A program made the position numbers and the translations under genes. Below, piece after piece: positions 1-8,342 of a stretch of 41,916 nucleotides of DNA. Where the stretch lies: positions 1 to 41,916 of the forward strand of contig CAZODZ010000007.1 in assembly GCA_964578745.1 (NCBI GenBank), given 5' to 3'. This DNA comes from SKVJ01 sp964578745 (lineage in GTDB: Bacteria > Chloroflexota > Dehalococcoidia > GIF9 > AB-539-J10). Within the stretch, counting starts at the first letter, position 1; every line of letters starts with the position of its first letter. The notes under the pieces were generated by a model. That model had not been told where the DNA came from. It did not search any database and saw only the letters and a program-made list of their open reading frames with translations.

Positions 1-156
1 GGATACCTCACCCCACACCAGTTTCTAGAGAACTACCATCACAATCGAAAGGGGGTGATGTGTCACTAATCCTATGAACGAGTACAAGTTCTAGCCCCCA
101 CTTCATCCCGATGATACAATAGGCCAGTTTCCCCAACTCGAGAAAGACGGTGCCAC

Positions 157-1107
157 ATGTCGGTCGCTGACACGCAGGAACTCAGGGTCCAGACAATCTC
201 CGAGGGCAAGCTCTCGTGGATCTATATCGAACGTCCTACCGAGGCTGAAGGCCAGTATCTCGCTGAGAAATTCGGTTTTCATCCACTGGAAATCGACGAT
301 GTCCTGAGCCGCGCCCAGCGTCCAAAGATAGACGAAGACGACGACTATCTCTTCATCGTCATGCAGTTCCCCGTGTTCGACAAGACCACCCACATCACAC
401 GTCCGAGCGAGGTGGACATCTTCATAGGCGAGGATTTTGTCGTTACCGTCCACTGCGGTGGCGACCTGAAACCGCTGTCAAAGTTCTTCCACGAGTGCCA
501 AGAGAGAGAAGACAGCCGACAGGCCTACCTTGGAAGGAGTTCAGGCTACCTCCTCTATCACATTATCGACAGGCTTGTTAACTACTGTTTTCCCATACTG
601 AACCGCATAATTGACAACATAGATGACATTGAAGACGTCATCTTTACCGAGGCAGTACCGGAGACGGTCAAGAATATCTCTCTCCTCCGCCGAGACCTCA
701 TCTCATTCCGCAGGGTTATACGGCCCCAGATAGCCGTCATCGAGACACTGGAGAACGAAGACTACCCCTTCTTCAAGGAGGAGCAGGAGATCTACTTCGG
801 CGACATTGCCGACCATGTCAGGAAGATATGGGACGGGCTTGAGGATTGCAAGGAGGTGGTCGACGGACTAGCGGAGACCAGCAACTGGCTCACCTCTCAT
901 CGTATCCAAGAAATCATGCGCGTGCTTACTATTATCACAGTGGTCCTCGCACCGCTCACGCTGGTCTCCGGCATCTATGGCATGAACGTTCCGCTGCCGG
1001 GCGGCGTTGACCGCGGACCGTTCCTGCCGCTCGGCTTGATTCTGGCTGGCATGACAGCTATTGCAGGCGCCATGCTTGGCTACTTGCGCCATCGCAAGTG
1101 GCTCTGA
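157..1107 (+). CDS. corA: CorA-family magnesium/divalent cation transporter
   Basis: A 316-residue protein with the CorA layout: a long acidic cytoplasmic N-terminal domain of about 250 residues and two C-terminal membrane helices. The family signature GMN is present at the end of the first helix, in the stretch SGIYGMNVPLPGG. A short basic tail (YLRHRKWL) follows the second helix. CorA proteins form homopentameric channels that import Mg2+ (also Co2+ or Ni2+) across the inner membrane. The length matches the family. The ATG has only a weak ribosome site. A TACAAT -10-like hexamer lies at 115-120, but I see no convincing -35. The gene is 29 bp upstream of coaX on the same strand and is probably only loosely linked to it. 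The CorA assignment is firm; ion preference cannot be read from the sequence. Confidence 0.93.
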   Translation: MSVADTQELRVQTISEGKLSWIYIERPTEAEGQYLAEKFGFHPLEIDDVLSRAQRPKIDEDDDYLFIVMQFPVFDKTTHITRPSEVDIFIGEDFVVTVHCGGDLKPLSKFFHECQEREDSRQAYLGRSSGYLLYHIIDRLVNYCFPILNRIIDNIDDIEDVIFTEAVPETVKNISLLRRDLISFRRVIRPQIAVIETLENEDYPFFKEEQEIYFGDIADHVRKIWDGLEDCKEVVDGLAETSNWLTSHRIQEIMRVLTIITVVLAPLTLVSGIYGMNVPLPGGVDRGPFLPLGLILAGMTAIAGAMLGYLRHRKWL

Positions 1108-1136
1108 CAATAGTATGAACATCTGCTGGAGGCCGC

Positions 1137-1925
1137 GTGCTCTTCACCATTGATGTAGGTAACACCAGTATCAACATGGGTCTGTTCGAGGGCGAACGGC
1201 TCACCAACTCCTGGCGGCTCATGTCAGGAAGTGACCGTTCGGCCGACGAGTATGGCTCACTACTTTTCAGCCTACTGCAGCACAACGGGATACCCATTTC
1301 GTCAGTACGCGGTGCCGTCCTCTGTACAGTTGTGCCACCGCTCGTCCCAGTTTTTCAGGAAGTGTGCATCAAGTATCTCGGCACCAAGCCACTTGTCATT
1401 GAGCCGGGAATCAGGACCGGACTGCGCCTCGCAGTTGAGAGCCCCAAAGAGCTCGGACCGGATCGCGTGGCCAACGTCGTTGCAGGCACCAAGCTGTACG
1501 GGAAACCGCTCATCGTCATCGACTTCGGCACCGCAACTACGTTCGACGTGGTCTCATCCAGCGGCGATTTCCTCGGGGGTGCGATCGCCCCCGGTATCAC
1601 CATCGCCAGTGAGGCGCTCTTCACTCATACAGCCATGCTGCCCCGCATCGAACTGGTCTGCCCGCGGCATGCTATCGGCCACGGCACAGTTGCTGCCATG
1701 CAGTCGGGCATCATGTACGGCTACATCGGGCTGATCGAACGGATACTCAAGGAGATAGTGGACGAGCTTGGCGACCAGCCACACGTCGTCGCGACCGGCG
1801 GGTACGCAAACATGTTCACACGCGTGGTCCCAGCGATACAGGTATCCAATCCCGACCTTTCGCTCATAGGTTTGCGGCTACTGTACGAGATGAATAAGAT
1901 AGACGGTAAGGACGGTAGGACATGA
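1137..1925 (+). CDS. coaX: type III pantothenate kinase
   Basis: CoaX phosphorylates pantothenate in the first step of coenzyme A synthesis. The 262-residue product has the acetate/sugar kinase fold signatures of type III enzymes. These are an N-terminal DVGNTSINMG phosphate loop, the GPDRVANVVAG motif near residue 105 and DFGTATTFDV near residue 130. The start is GTG at 1137, with GGAGG at 1128-1132 as ribosome site. The stop overlaps the coaBC start as ATGA (1922-1925), so the two genes are translationally coupled. The pair covers three steps of the pathway from pantothenate to phosphopantetheine. Length is normal for the family. Confidence 0.95.
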   Translation: MLFTIDVGNTSINMGLFEGERLTNSWRLMSGSDRSADEYGSLLFSLLQHNGIPISSVRGAVLCTVVPPLVPVFQEVCIKYLGTKPLVIEPGIRTGLRLAVESPKELGPDRVANVVAGTKLYGKPLIVIDFGTATTFDVVSSSGDFLGGAIAPGITIASEALFTHTAMLPRIELVCPRHAIGHGTVAAMQSGIMYGYIGLIERILKEIVDELGDQPHVVATGGYANMFTRVVPAIQVSNPDLSLIGLRLLYEMNKIDGKDGRT

Positions 1926-3106
1926 GAGCGAAGAGAACAGCCCTGCTGTGTGTTACCGGTAGTATCTCGGCTTACAAAGCCGCTGAGATCGCGCGTGAGC
2001 TTGTGCGTGCACGCGTCACGGTTCGCGTGGCGATGACACCGGCCGCACGTGAGTTCGTAACGCCGCTCACATTCGAAGCGTTGACCGGCAACCGTGTGGC
2101 AACCGACGTGTTTGACAACGGGGCTGCCGGCGCCATCCCACATGTCACGCTCGCGAAGGAGTGCGACGTTGTGCTCGTTGCACCAGCCTCTGCAGACGCG
2201 CTCGCACGCCTCGCCTGCGGCCGGGCCGATGACATCGTCTGCTGCACTGCACTTGCCTCCGATCGCCCACTCATTCTCGCACCGGCGATGCACTCCGCCA
2301 TGTGGTCACACGCGGCAACGCAAGCGAACGTGGCCCTTCTGCGCTCGCGCGGCGCTCTCATCGTCGGACCTAGCTCAGGCGACCTTGCATCTGGAGACAC
2401 CGGTGCTGGCCGTCTCGCGGACATCTCGCTGATTGTGGGCCATACCCTTAGAATACTGGGCAGGCAGGGAGACCTCGCTGGTCGCCACATCGTCGTCACC
2501 GCAGGAGGCACGCAGGAGCCGATAGACCCAGTGCGTTGCGTGACAAACCGCTCATCTGGAAAGATGGGCTATGCGCTGGCCGAGGCGGCGCGTGACCGCG
2601 GGGCCGACGTGACCCTCATCACCACGCCGACAGCACTGCGTGCGCCTGCGGCTATGGAAGTAGTCAACGTTATGACGGCCCTCGAGATGGCCGACGCCAC
2701 GAGAGAGGCAGTGAAGAGCGCAGACGCACTCATTATGGCTGCCGCCGTGGCTGATTTTCGCCCCTCGGTAGCAGCCAAGGACAAGATAAGAAAGAGGAAC
2801 GGAGCGCTCAGTCTAACGCTTGAACCCACCGTGGATATACTTGGAACAGTCAAGGGGGAATTCGTGAGGGTGGGTTTCGCAGCGGAGAGCAGCCATTTGA
2901 GAAAGAATGCGGAAGCCAAGCTCCGCGAGAAGGACCTCGACTTCATCGTCGCGAACGACATCAGCGCAAGCGACAGTGGTTTCGGCTCCGACAACAACCG
3001 GGTCACGATTCTCGACCGGACGGGGCAAGCGGAAGAATTACCGCTGATGCCAAAGCGCGAGGTAGCCGAGCGCATCCTTGACCGTGTGGTTGCGCTGCTG
3101 ACATGA
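1922..3106 (+). CDS. coaBC: bifunctional phosphopantothenoylcysteine decarboxylase / phosphopantothenate-cysteine ligase
   Basis: A 394-residue fusion. Residues 1-180 are the FMN-dependent CoaC decarboxylase (SISAYKAAE near the start, His74 in AIPHVTLAKE). Residues about 187-394 are the CoaB ligase (VTAGGTQEPIDPVR, then NRSSGKMGYALA). Two CoaC positions differ from the E. coli Dfp type. The PxMNxxMW motif reads PAMHSAMW at 121-128. The substrate-clamp cysteine of LACGxxGxGR is serine (Ser157 in LASGDTGAGR). As I recall, PAMH variants occur in actinobacterial CoaBC, so this is probably a known subclass and not a dead enzyme. A GGTAGGA ribosome site precedes the ATG, which overlaps the coaX stop. 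Confidence 0.94.
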   Translation: MRAKRTALLCVTGSISAYKAAEIARELVRARVTVRVAMTPAAREFVTPLTFEALTGNRVATDVFDNGAAGAIPHVTLAKECDVVLVAPASADALARLACGRADDIVCCTALASDRPLILAPAMHSAMWSHAATQANVALLRSRGALIVGPSSGDLASGDTGAGRLADISLIVGHTLRILGRQGDLAGRHIVVTAGGTQEPIDPVRCVTNRSSGKMGYALAEAARDRGADVTLITTPTALRAPAAMEVVNVMTALEMADATREAVKSADALIMAAAVADFRPSVAAKDKIRKRNGALSLTLEPTVDILGTVKGEFVRVGFAAESSHLRKNAEAKLREKDLDFIVANDISASDSGFGSDNNRVTILDRTGQAEELPLMPKREVAERILDRVVALLT

Positions 3107-3188
3107 GCAGACGACGCCAGCGGTAGCCATCCCTCTGACGATCTGAGTGCCTCCTGACGCCAGTCTGCATGAAAGCGAGGTCTTGTAC

Positions 3189-5846
3189 TTGACAAACCAG
3201 GAACTTGCCAGAGCGTATGAACCGGGCAGAATAGAGAAGAAGTGGTATGGCTTCTGGCTATCCCGCGGCTATTTCACGCCCGAGATCGACCCCCAACGCG
3301 AGCCCTTCGTCATTACCATGCCACCACCCAACGTGACCGGTGAACTACACCTAGGACACGCTCTCACAATGACGATAGAGGATGTGTTAATACGCTGGCA
3401 CAGGATGCTAGGGGATCCCAGCCTGTGGGTGCCCGGTACCGACCACTCCGGCATTGCAGTCCAGGTACTCGTCGAGAAGGACCTTGCCCGCGAAGGAAAG
3501 ACCCGCGAAGGAGTGGGACGTGAGGAGTTCCTGCAGCGCGCGTGGCAGCGTGCCCTTGCCAGCCGCTCGACCATCCGTGAGCAACTGCAGATGCTTGGCG
3601 CCTCCTGCGACTGGAGACGTGACGCCTTCACACTCGATGAAGGCCCAAGCCGAGCAGTCCGCACCGCATTCGTCCGGCTTTATAACAAGGGCCTCATATA
3701 CCGTGGCGAGCGCATGGTCAACTGGTGCCCAAGGTGCCAGACCGCATTATCCGACCTTGAAGTCGAGCACAAGGAAGTCCAGGGGGCACTGTACTATTTT
3801 AGATATCCCACCGTGGATGGCTCGTGCCATATCACGATCGCAACGACCAGACCAGAGACCTGCTACGGCGACACCGCAGTAGCCGTGAATCCTGCCGACG
3901 AACGCTACGCGTCGCTCATCGGCACAACCGTGATCCTGCCCGTAACAGGACGCGAAATACCTGTCATTGCCGACGAGGCGGTCGATCCCTCATTTGGAAC
4001 AGGCGCGCTCAAGATAACGCCATGCCACGACCCCACTGACCTTGAGATTGCCGAGAGACACGGCCTGCCGCACGTGGACGTGCTGACTGAGACTGGCACG
4101 ATGAACGAGTACGCCATCGGCTGCGCGGGCATGACACGGGAAGCGTGCCGTGACTGGGTAGCCGACAAGTTCAGACAGGAAGGTCTCCTGGAGAAGACCG
4201 AGCCTTATATCCACACTGTTGGTCATTGCGCGCGGTGCGGTGTCCCAGTCGAGCCGCGCATCAGTCGACAGTGGTTCGTTCAGATGCAACCGCTCGCCGC
4301 CCCTGCGATAGAGGCAGTCAGAAGCGGCGAGATACAGATCGTTCCAGACAACTTCACGCGGGTCTACTTCTCGTGGATGGAGAACATCAAGGACTGGTGT
4401 ATCAGTCGCCAGCTCTGGTGGGGCCACCGTATCCCTGTCTGGTACTGCCTCAACTGTGGCGAGGTGTTCGCGCGTGTAGACGACCCCGACCACTGTCCTG
4501 CCTGCAACAGCATGAATATCGAGCAGGATCCTGACGTGCTCGACACATGGTTCAGTTCCGCCCTCTGGCCTCATTCTACGCTCGGCTGGCCAGACGATAC
4601 GGAGGATATGCGCTACTTCTATCCGACAACGGTAATGCAGACAGGTTACGACATTCTGTTTTTCTGGGTGGCCCGGATGATAATGATGGGGATCGAAGAC
4701 ACGGGCAAGGTGCCGTTCCGCGTGGTCTACCTGAACGGCCTTATCCGCGACGAGCGCGGGCAGAAGATGAGCAAGATGCGCGGCAATGTCATCCGGCCGG
4801 ACGATGCCATCGCGAAGTACGGCGTCGACGCACTCCGATTCGCGCTCACCACCGGCAACTCGCCAGGGAATGACTTGTCTCTTGGCGCTGGGAAGCTCGA
4901 GTCGTCGCGCAACTTCGTCAACAAGCTCTGGAACGCCGCCAGATTCGTCCTTAATGCATCACAGAGCGCGCCCGTCACAGAGTCCACATCACCCCGTCCA
5001 GAACGCATAGAAGACCGCTGGATAATGAGTCGACTCAACAGAGTGACCAAGGAAGTCGATACGCTCATGTGCCAGCTCCAGATTGGCGAGGCAGAACGGC
5101 GTGTCCACGACTTCATCTGGTCGGAGTACTGCGACTGGTATATCGAGATGGCGAAGCTACGGCTCCGGGGAGACGAAGCCTCGCCACTGCCGTACCTCGT
5201 AGATGTACTGGAGGTCTCCCTGAGAATGCTCCATCCATTTATGCCCTTTGTCACCGAGGAACTATGGCAGCGACTTCGGCCGTTGAGCAAATCAGCACGG
5301 TCGGGCCCTGACTCTATCATGGTTGCCCCTTATCCGACGGCTGACGCCTCGCTCTTCGACCCGTGGGCAGAGAAGGTGCTGGACAATCTGATAGACGTGG
5401 TCCGTACACTGCGCAACGCCCGCGCTGAGAGCGGCGTACCTGCCACCAGATGGTCGGAGGCCAGTCTGTACACTGACGAGGGACTTCTCGATGATATCAG
5501 AATGGCTGTGCCGTTCATCGAGTCACTTGCCCGAACCAGAATAGTATCGGTCAAACCCCGCGCAGCACGCCCCGTGGCACAGAGCGAGGCGCAGGCGATA
5601 GTACTGTCCAACGTAGACGTAGTGCTCGCCACCCCGTCACACGAGGATCTCAGCCGCCTGCGACAACAACTCGAACGCGAATTGCTGGCAGCACGCACGA
5701 GGCTGGAAGGAATAGAGACAAGGCTGCAGGACAACGCCTTCATCTCACGCGCACCGACCCACGTGGTTGAGAAACAGAGAACTTTGGCAGCAGAATTGCG
5801 CGAGAAGCTTGCGAGGATTGAGAGCGAACTGGGCAGACTGCGCTAG
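3189..5846 (+). CDS. valS: valyl-tRNA synthetase
   Basis: Class Ia synthetase that charges tRNA-Val. The HIGH motif appears as HLGH in NVTGELHLGHALT. The KMSKS loop is KMSKM in GQKMSKMRGN, an unusual last residue. The CP1 editing domain follows, with Cys pairs (CPRCQTALSD; CARCGVPVEP; CLNCGEVF with CPACNSMN) that may bind zinc. The last 65 residues form the coiled-coil tRNA arm (many Arg/Leu/Glu). I chose TTG at 3189 because GAGG (3177-3180) sits 8 nt upstream and the product then begins close to the usual LARAYEP...EKKWYGFW. An in-frame GTG at 3147 would add 14 residues but has no ribosome site. The product has about 885 residues. The stop shares CTAG with the convergent gene. Confidence 0.96.
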   Translation: MTNQELARAYEPGRIEKKWYGFWLSRGYFTPEIDPQREPFVITMPPPNVTGELHLGHALTMTIEDVLIRWHRMLGDPSLWVPGTDHSGIAVQVLVEKDLAREGKTREGVGREEFLQRAWQRALASRSTIREQLQMLGASCDWRRDAFTLDEGPSRAVRTAFVRLYNKGLIYRGERMVNWCPRCQTALSDLEVEHKEVQGALYYFRYPTVDGSCHITIATTRPETCYGDTAVAVNPADERYASLIGTTVILPVTGREIPVIADEAVDPSFGTGALKITPCHDPTDLEIAERHGLPHVDVLTETGTMNEYAIGCAGMTREACRDWVADKFRQEGLLEKTEPYIHTVGHCARCGVPVEPRISRQWFVQMQPLAAPAIEAVRSGEIQIVPDNFTRVYFSWMENIKDWCISRQLWWGHRIPVWYCLNCGEVFARVDDPDHCPACNSMNIEQDPDVLDTWFSSALWPHSTLGWPDDTEDMRYFYPTTVMQTGYDILFFWVARMIMMGIEDTGKVPFRVVYLNGLIRDERGQKMSKMRGNVIRPDDAIAKYGVDALRFALTTGNSPGNDLSLGAGKLESSRNFVNKLWNAARFVLNASQSAPVTESTSPRPERIEDRWIMSRLNRVTKEVDTLMCQLQIGEAERRVHDFIWSEYCDWYIEMAKLRLRGDEASPLPYLVDVLEVSLRMLHPFMPFVTEELWQRLRPLSKSARSGPDSIMVAPYPTADASLFDPWAEKVLDNLIDVVRTLRNARAESGVPATRWSEASLYTDEGLLDDIRMAVPFIESLARTRIVSVKPRAARPVAQSEAQAIVLSNVDVVLATPSHEDLSRLRQQLERELLAARTRLEGIETRLQDNAFISRAPTHVVEKQRTLAAELREKLARIESELGRLR

Positions 5847-6514
5847 AGGGCCAGCCTCCCCTTCACCTCGGCAAAGTGTTGCAGCAGCACGAGCGCCCGC
5901 TTGGTATCGCTTGCAACGCGCGACTTATCGGAGTTCCTGAGACGCAATTTGAAGAGCCAGTAGGTGAACTCCCGCAACTGCGTCAAGTCGATACTGCGCT
6001 TTCGTTTCAGCCCGCGTTCTTTCCTGAAGCTGTTCAGCAACTCCAGACGCGACGCCCTGTACACATACCTGTACGCGTCGTCCGGATTTGCATCGTAGCG
6101 TGTCAGACCGGAAGCCCGTCGCTTCTTGCGAATATCTTGCAATACGGCGAGCACAACCATCTCCTCGACAAGCACACCATAGATGAACGTCAGATATGCG
6201 TTGTAGCGCTTGTTGCCCATCAGCGATTTCATCTCATCACGTGACAGTCCAACAGGCGACTTGCCGTATACAAGCAGCGCCTCCAGCTCGTCCTCCGAGA
6301 CCAGATCGGCAATCTGGAGCGCTAGCCGATCATAGATGCGAGGCAGATCCAAGGCTTCACCATCGATGAGATACAGGAACCGATCTCCGTCCAGTGTCTC
6401 TTCTTCCAAGGGCCATTCTGAGACAGCCAAAAGCATCGCACGGTGCCAGTTCTCACCAGACAGTATGCGGCCTCGCAACCGCGCTACTACGTCGTCTCTG
6501 AGTCTCTCATTCAT
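5843..6514 (-). CDS. conserved-looking hypothetical protein, 223 aa, basic C-terminal half
   Basis: I do not recognise a family. The product is soluble with no signal peptide or membrane segment. The N-terminal 100 residues are acidic (EWPLEEETLDGDRF, DLVSEDELEALLVYG). The region after residue 125 is rich in Arg/Lys (DIRKKRRASGL, FRKERGLKRKRSIDL, KLRLRNSDKSR), which would suit nucleic-acid binding, but that is inference. It lies downstream of polX on the same strand, separated by a 66-bp gap. That gap holds a TATACT -10 box (6522-6527) only 7 nt before the ATG and no Shine-Dalgarno, so a leaderless transcript is possible. Its stop codon overlaps that of convergent valS within a shared CTAG. 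Confidence 0.75.
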   Translation of the reverse strand: MNERLRDDVVARLRGRILSGENWHRAMLLAVSEWPLEEETLDGDRFLYLIDGEALDLPRIYDRLALQIADLVSEDELEALLVYGKSPVGLSRDEMKSLMGNKRYNAYLTFIYGVLVEEMVVLAVLQDIRKKRRASGLTRYDANPDDAYRYVYRASRLELLNSFRKERGLKRKRSIDLTQLREFTYWLFKLRLRNSDKSRVASDTKRALVLLQHFAEVKGRLAL

Positions 6515-6521
6515 TCCGGAC

Positions 6522-6527
6522 AGTATA
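6522..6527 (-). promoter_or_regulatory. -10 box of a possible leaderless promoter for the 223-aa gene
   Basis: TATACT read on the minus strand, followed by 7 nt and the ATG at 6514. No ribosome site lies between, and no clear -35 hexamer is seen. The spacing equals that of TANNNT boxes that drive leaderless mRNAs in other bacteria. Confidence 0.45.
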
Positions 6528-6580
6528 GTACCGAGTACCGCACAGAGCGCACAGTTCAGCCCACACGAGAGGGCCGACGT

Positions 6581-8302
6581 TCATACGCGGCCGAGGCGCT
6601 CCAGCAAGGCCGGCGCCGGAAGTGTATTCACTATATGTGCTTTCTCACACCAGGCACGTCGCGCAAGGCGCACACCATACTGCATGTAGTCGAGGTGGTG
6701 CAGAGCATGTGCGTCCGTACCGATTGCGATGGGAATGCCCATGTCACGCGCGGCCGCAGCCGCCCTATCAGTAAGATCGAGGCGGTCGATCATCGCGTTC
6801 ATCTCGAGCATCTTGCCATTATCACGTGCGGCGCGGAACACCGCCGAAACGTCCATTTGAACGGGATCCCGTTTGCCCAGCAGCCGACCGGAAGGGTGGG
6901 CAAGCACATCGACATGAGGGTTCTCCAGCACGCGAACTAGGCGCGCTGTCATCCTGTCTGCAGACTGGTTCATCGCGCCATGGACTCCCGCAATCACTAT
7001 GTCAAGTCCTGCAAGAACTTCATCCGGCAGATCAAGACTACCATCCGCGCGTATGTTCACCTCGACTCCTCGAAGGATGCGCAAGCCTGGCAGGCGACGC
7101 ATGGTCTCTTCAATCTCCACCCGCTGCTTCTCAAGCTTGTCTGCATCCATACCACTGACCACCCCCAAACCAACCGAGTGATCCGTTACGGCGATGTACT
7201 CGTAGCCTCTCTCTCGCGCGGCACGGGCCATCTCATAGACACTCGCCTGTCCATCGGACCACACAGTGTGCACATGCAGGTCACCGCGTATGTCGCCCTG
7301 CTCCAGCACCACAGGAAGTCGTCCCTTGAGGGCAAGCTGTATCTCACCTTGATTCTCACGCATCTCCGGCGGTATGAACTGCATCCCGAGACGCGCATAG
7401 AAGGCATTCTCATCTTCGTATGAAGTAGCCTGTCCTGACGCAATTTCGGTAATCCCATATTCGCTCAGACTCAATCCAAGGCCACGAGCGTGCTCGCGCA
7501 GGGCTATGTTGTGCTCTCTGCTGCCGGTGAAGTACTGCAGCAGAGAACCAAACTGTGGAGGCGGCACAATACGGAGGTCGACCTGAATCCCTGTGTCCGT
7601 CAGTATGGTCGCCTTGGTATCCCCCTGCGCTATGACTTCCCGCACAAGATCGAGCTCAACGAAGTGCGCAACAGCCTGCCCCGGCCGATCAGCCGTGCCG
7701 AGGATATCCACATCTCCAACTGTATCGCGGAATCTGCGAACGCTGCCCGCCACCTCAAGCTGATGTACTCCAGGAGCGCACTGCATCCAGCCGAGAATCT
7801 CTTCGACAACAGGCAAGGCGTCTGCAATCGGTATGCGTGTGTCTTTTGTCCGCCGACTACGGATGGTTCGGAGGAGTGTCTCCAGCGTCTTCTTGCCAAG
7901 TCCAGGCGCCGCGACAAGCCTTCCCGACTCCGCAGCCCATTCCAGCTCTTCGACAGAGTGAATGCCTAGATCAGCTGTGAGTCGCGCCGCCGTCTTCGGG
8001 CCAACGCCGGGAAGAGACATCAGCTCGAGGATCCCCGGCGGCATCTCACCCTTCAGGCGCTCATAGTACTCAAGCCGCCCGCTGGTCACAAGTTCGCGGG
8101 CTTTCAGCGCGATAGCATCACCGACTCCAGGGATCTTGCGTAGATCAGCCCCCTCAGCCACGAGATCCCTCAACTCCACGGGATGGTGTGCGATGGCACG
8201 TGCCGCGTTCCGATATGCTCTGATCCTGAAGGGGCTTTCTCCCTTTGCCTCCAGGAGTCGGGAGATATTTTCAAAGACGCTGGCTATCTCCCTGTTATCC
8301 AC
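6581..8302 (-). CDS. polX: DNA polymerase X family protein with PHP exonuclease domain (PolX)
   Basis: The 573-residue product has the bacterial PolX architecture. An N-terminal helix-hairpin-helix 8-kDa-like region (MSLPGVGPKTAARL, APGLGKKTLETLL) is followed by the nucleotidyltransferase core GSVRRFRDTVGDVDIL, with the metal Asp pair in GDVD and a third Asp in QVDLRIV. A C-terminal PHP domain contains DLHVHTVWSDG, VTDHS, LAHPSGR and GTDAH, all metal-binding motifs. The family does short-gap filling and 3'-5' end processing in base excision repair. The start is GTG at 8302 with AAGGGG about 5 nt upstream. A longer open frame up to 8554 overlaps secA and is rejected. It follows secA by 40 bp, so the two are probably cotranscribed. 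Confidence 0.93.
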   Translation of the reverse strand: MDNREIASVFENISRLLEAKGESPFRIRAYRNAARAIAHHPVELRDLVAEGADLRKIPGVGDAIALKARELVTSGRLEYYERLKGEMPPGILELMSLPGVGPKTAARLTADLGIHSVEELEWAAESGRLVAAPGLGKKTLETLLRTIRSRRTKDTRIPIADALPVVEEILGWMQCAPGVHQLEVAGSVRRFRDTVGDVDILGTADRPGQAVAHFVELDLVREVIAQGDTKATILTDTGIQVDLRIVPPPQFGSLLQYFTGSREHNIALREHARGLGLSLSEYGITEIASGQATSYEDENAFYARLGMQFIPPEMRENQGEIQLALKGRLPVVLEQGDIRGDLHVHTVWSDGQASVYEMARAARERGYEYIAVTDHSVGLGVVSGMDADKLEKQRVEIEETMRRLPGLRILRGVEVNIRADGSLDLPDEVLAGLDIVIAGVHGAMNQSADRMTARLVRVLENPHVDVLAHPSGRLLGKRDPVQMDVSAVFRAARDNGKMLEMNAMIDRLDLTDRAAAAARDMGIPIAIGTDAHALHHLDYMQYGVRLARRAWCEKAHIVNTLPAPALLERLGRV

Positions 8303-8342
8303 ACCGTTCCCCTTGCCGTTCGGGAAGAGGCCAGACCTGCGG

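Noticed and set aside
1..156. Possible upstream gene end or operator
   Set aside because: Only short palindromes (GTGA/TCAC near 55-66) and a TACAAT box are seen; nothing can be supported.
3107..3188. T-box or other leader before valS
   Set aside because: I see no T-box specifier stem or terminator; the gap is short.
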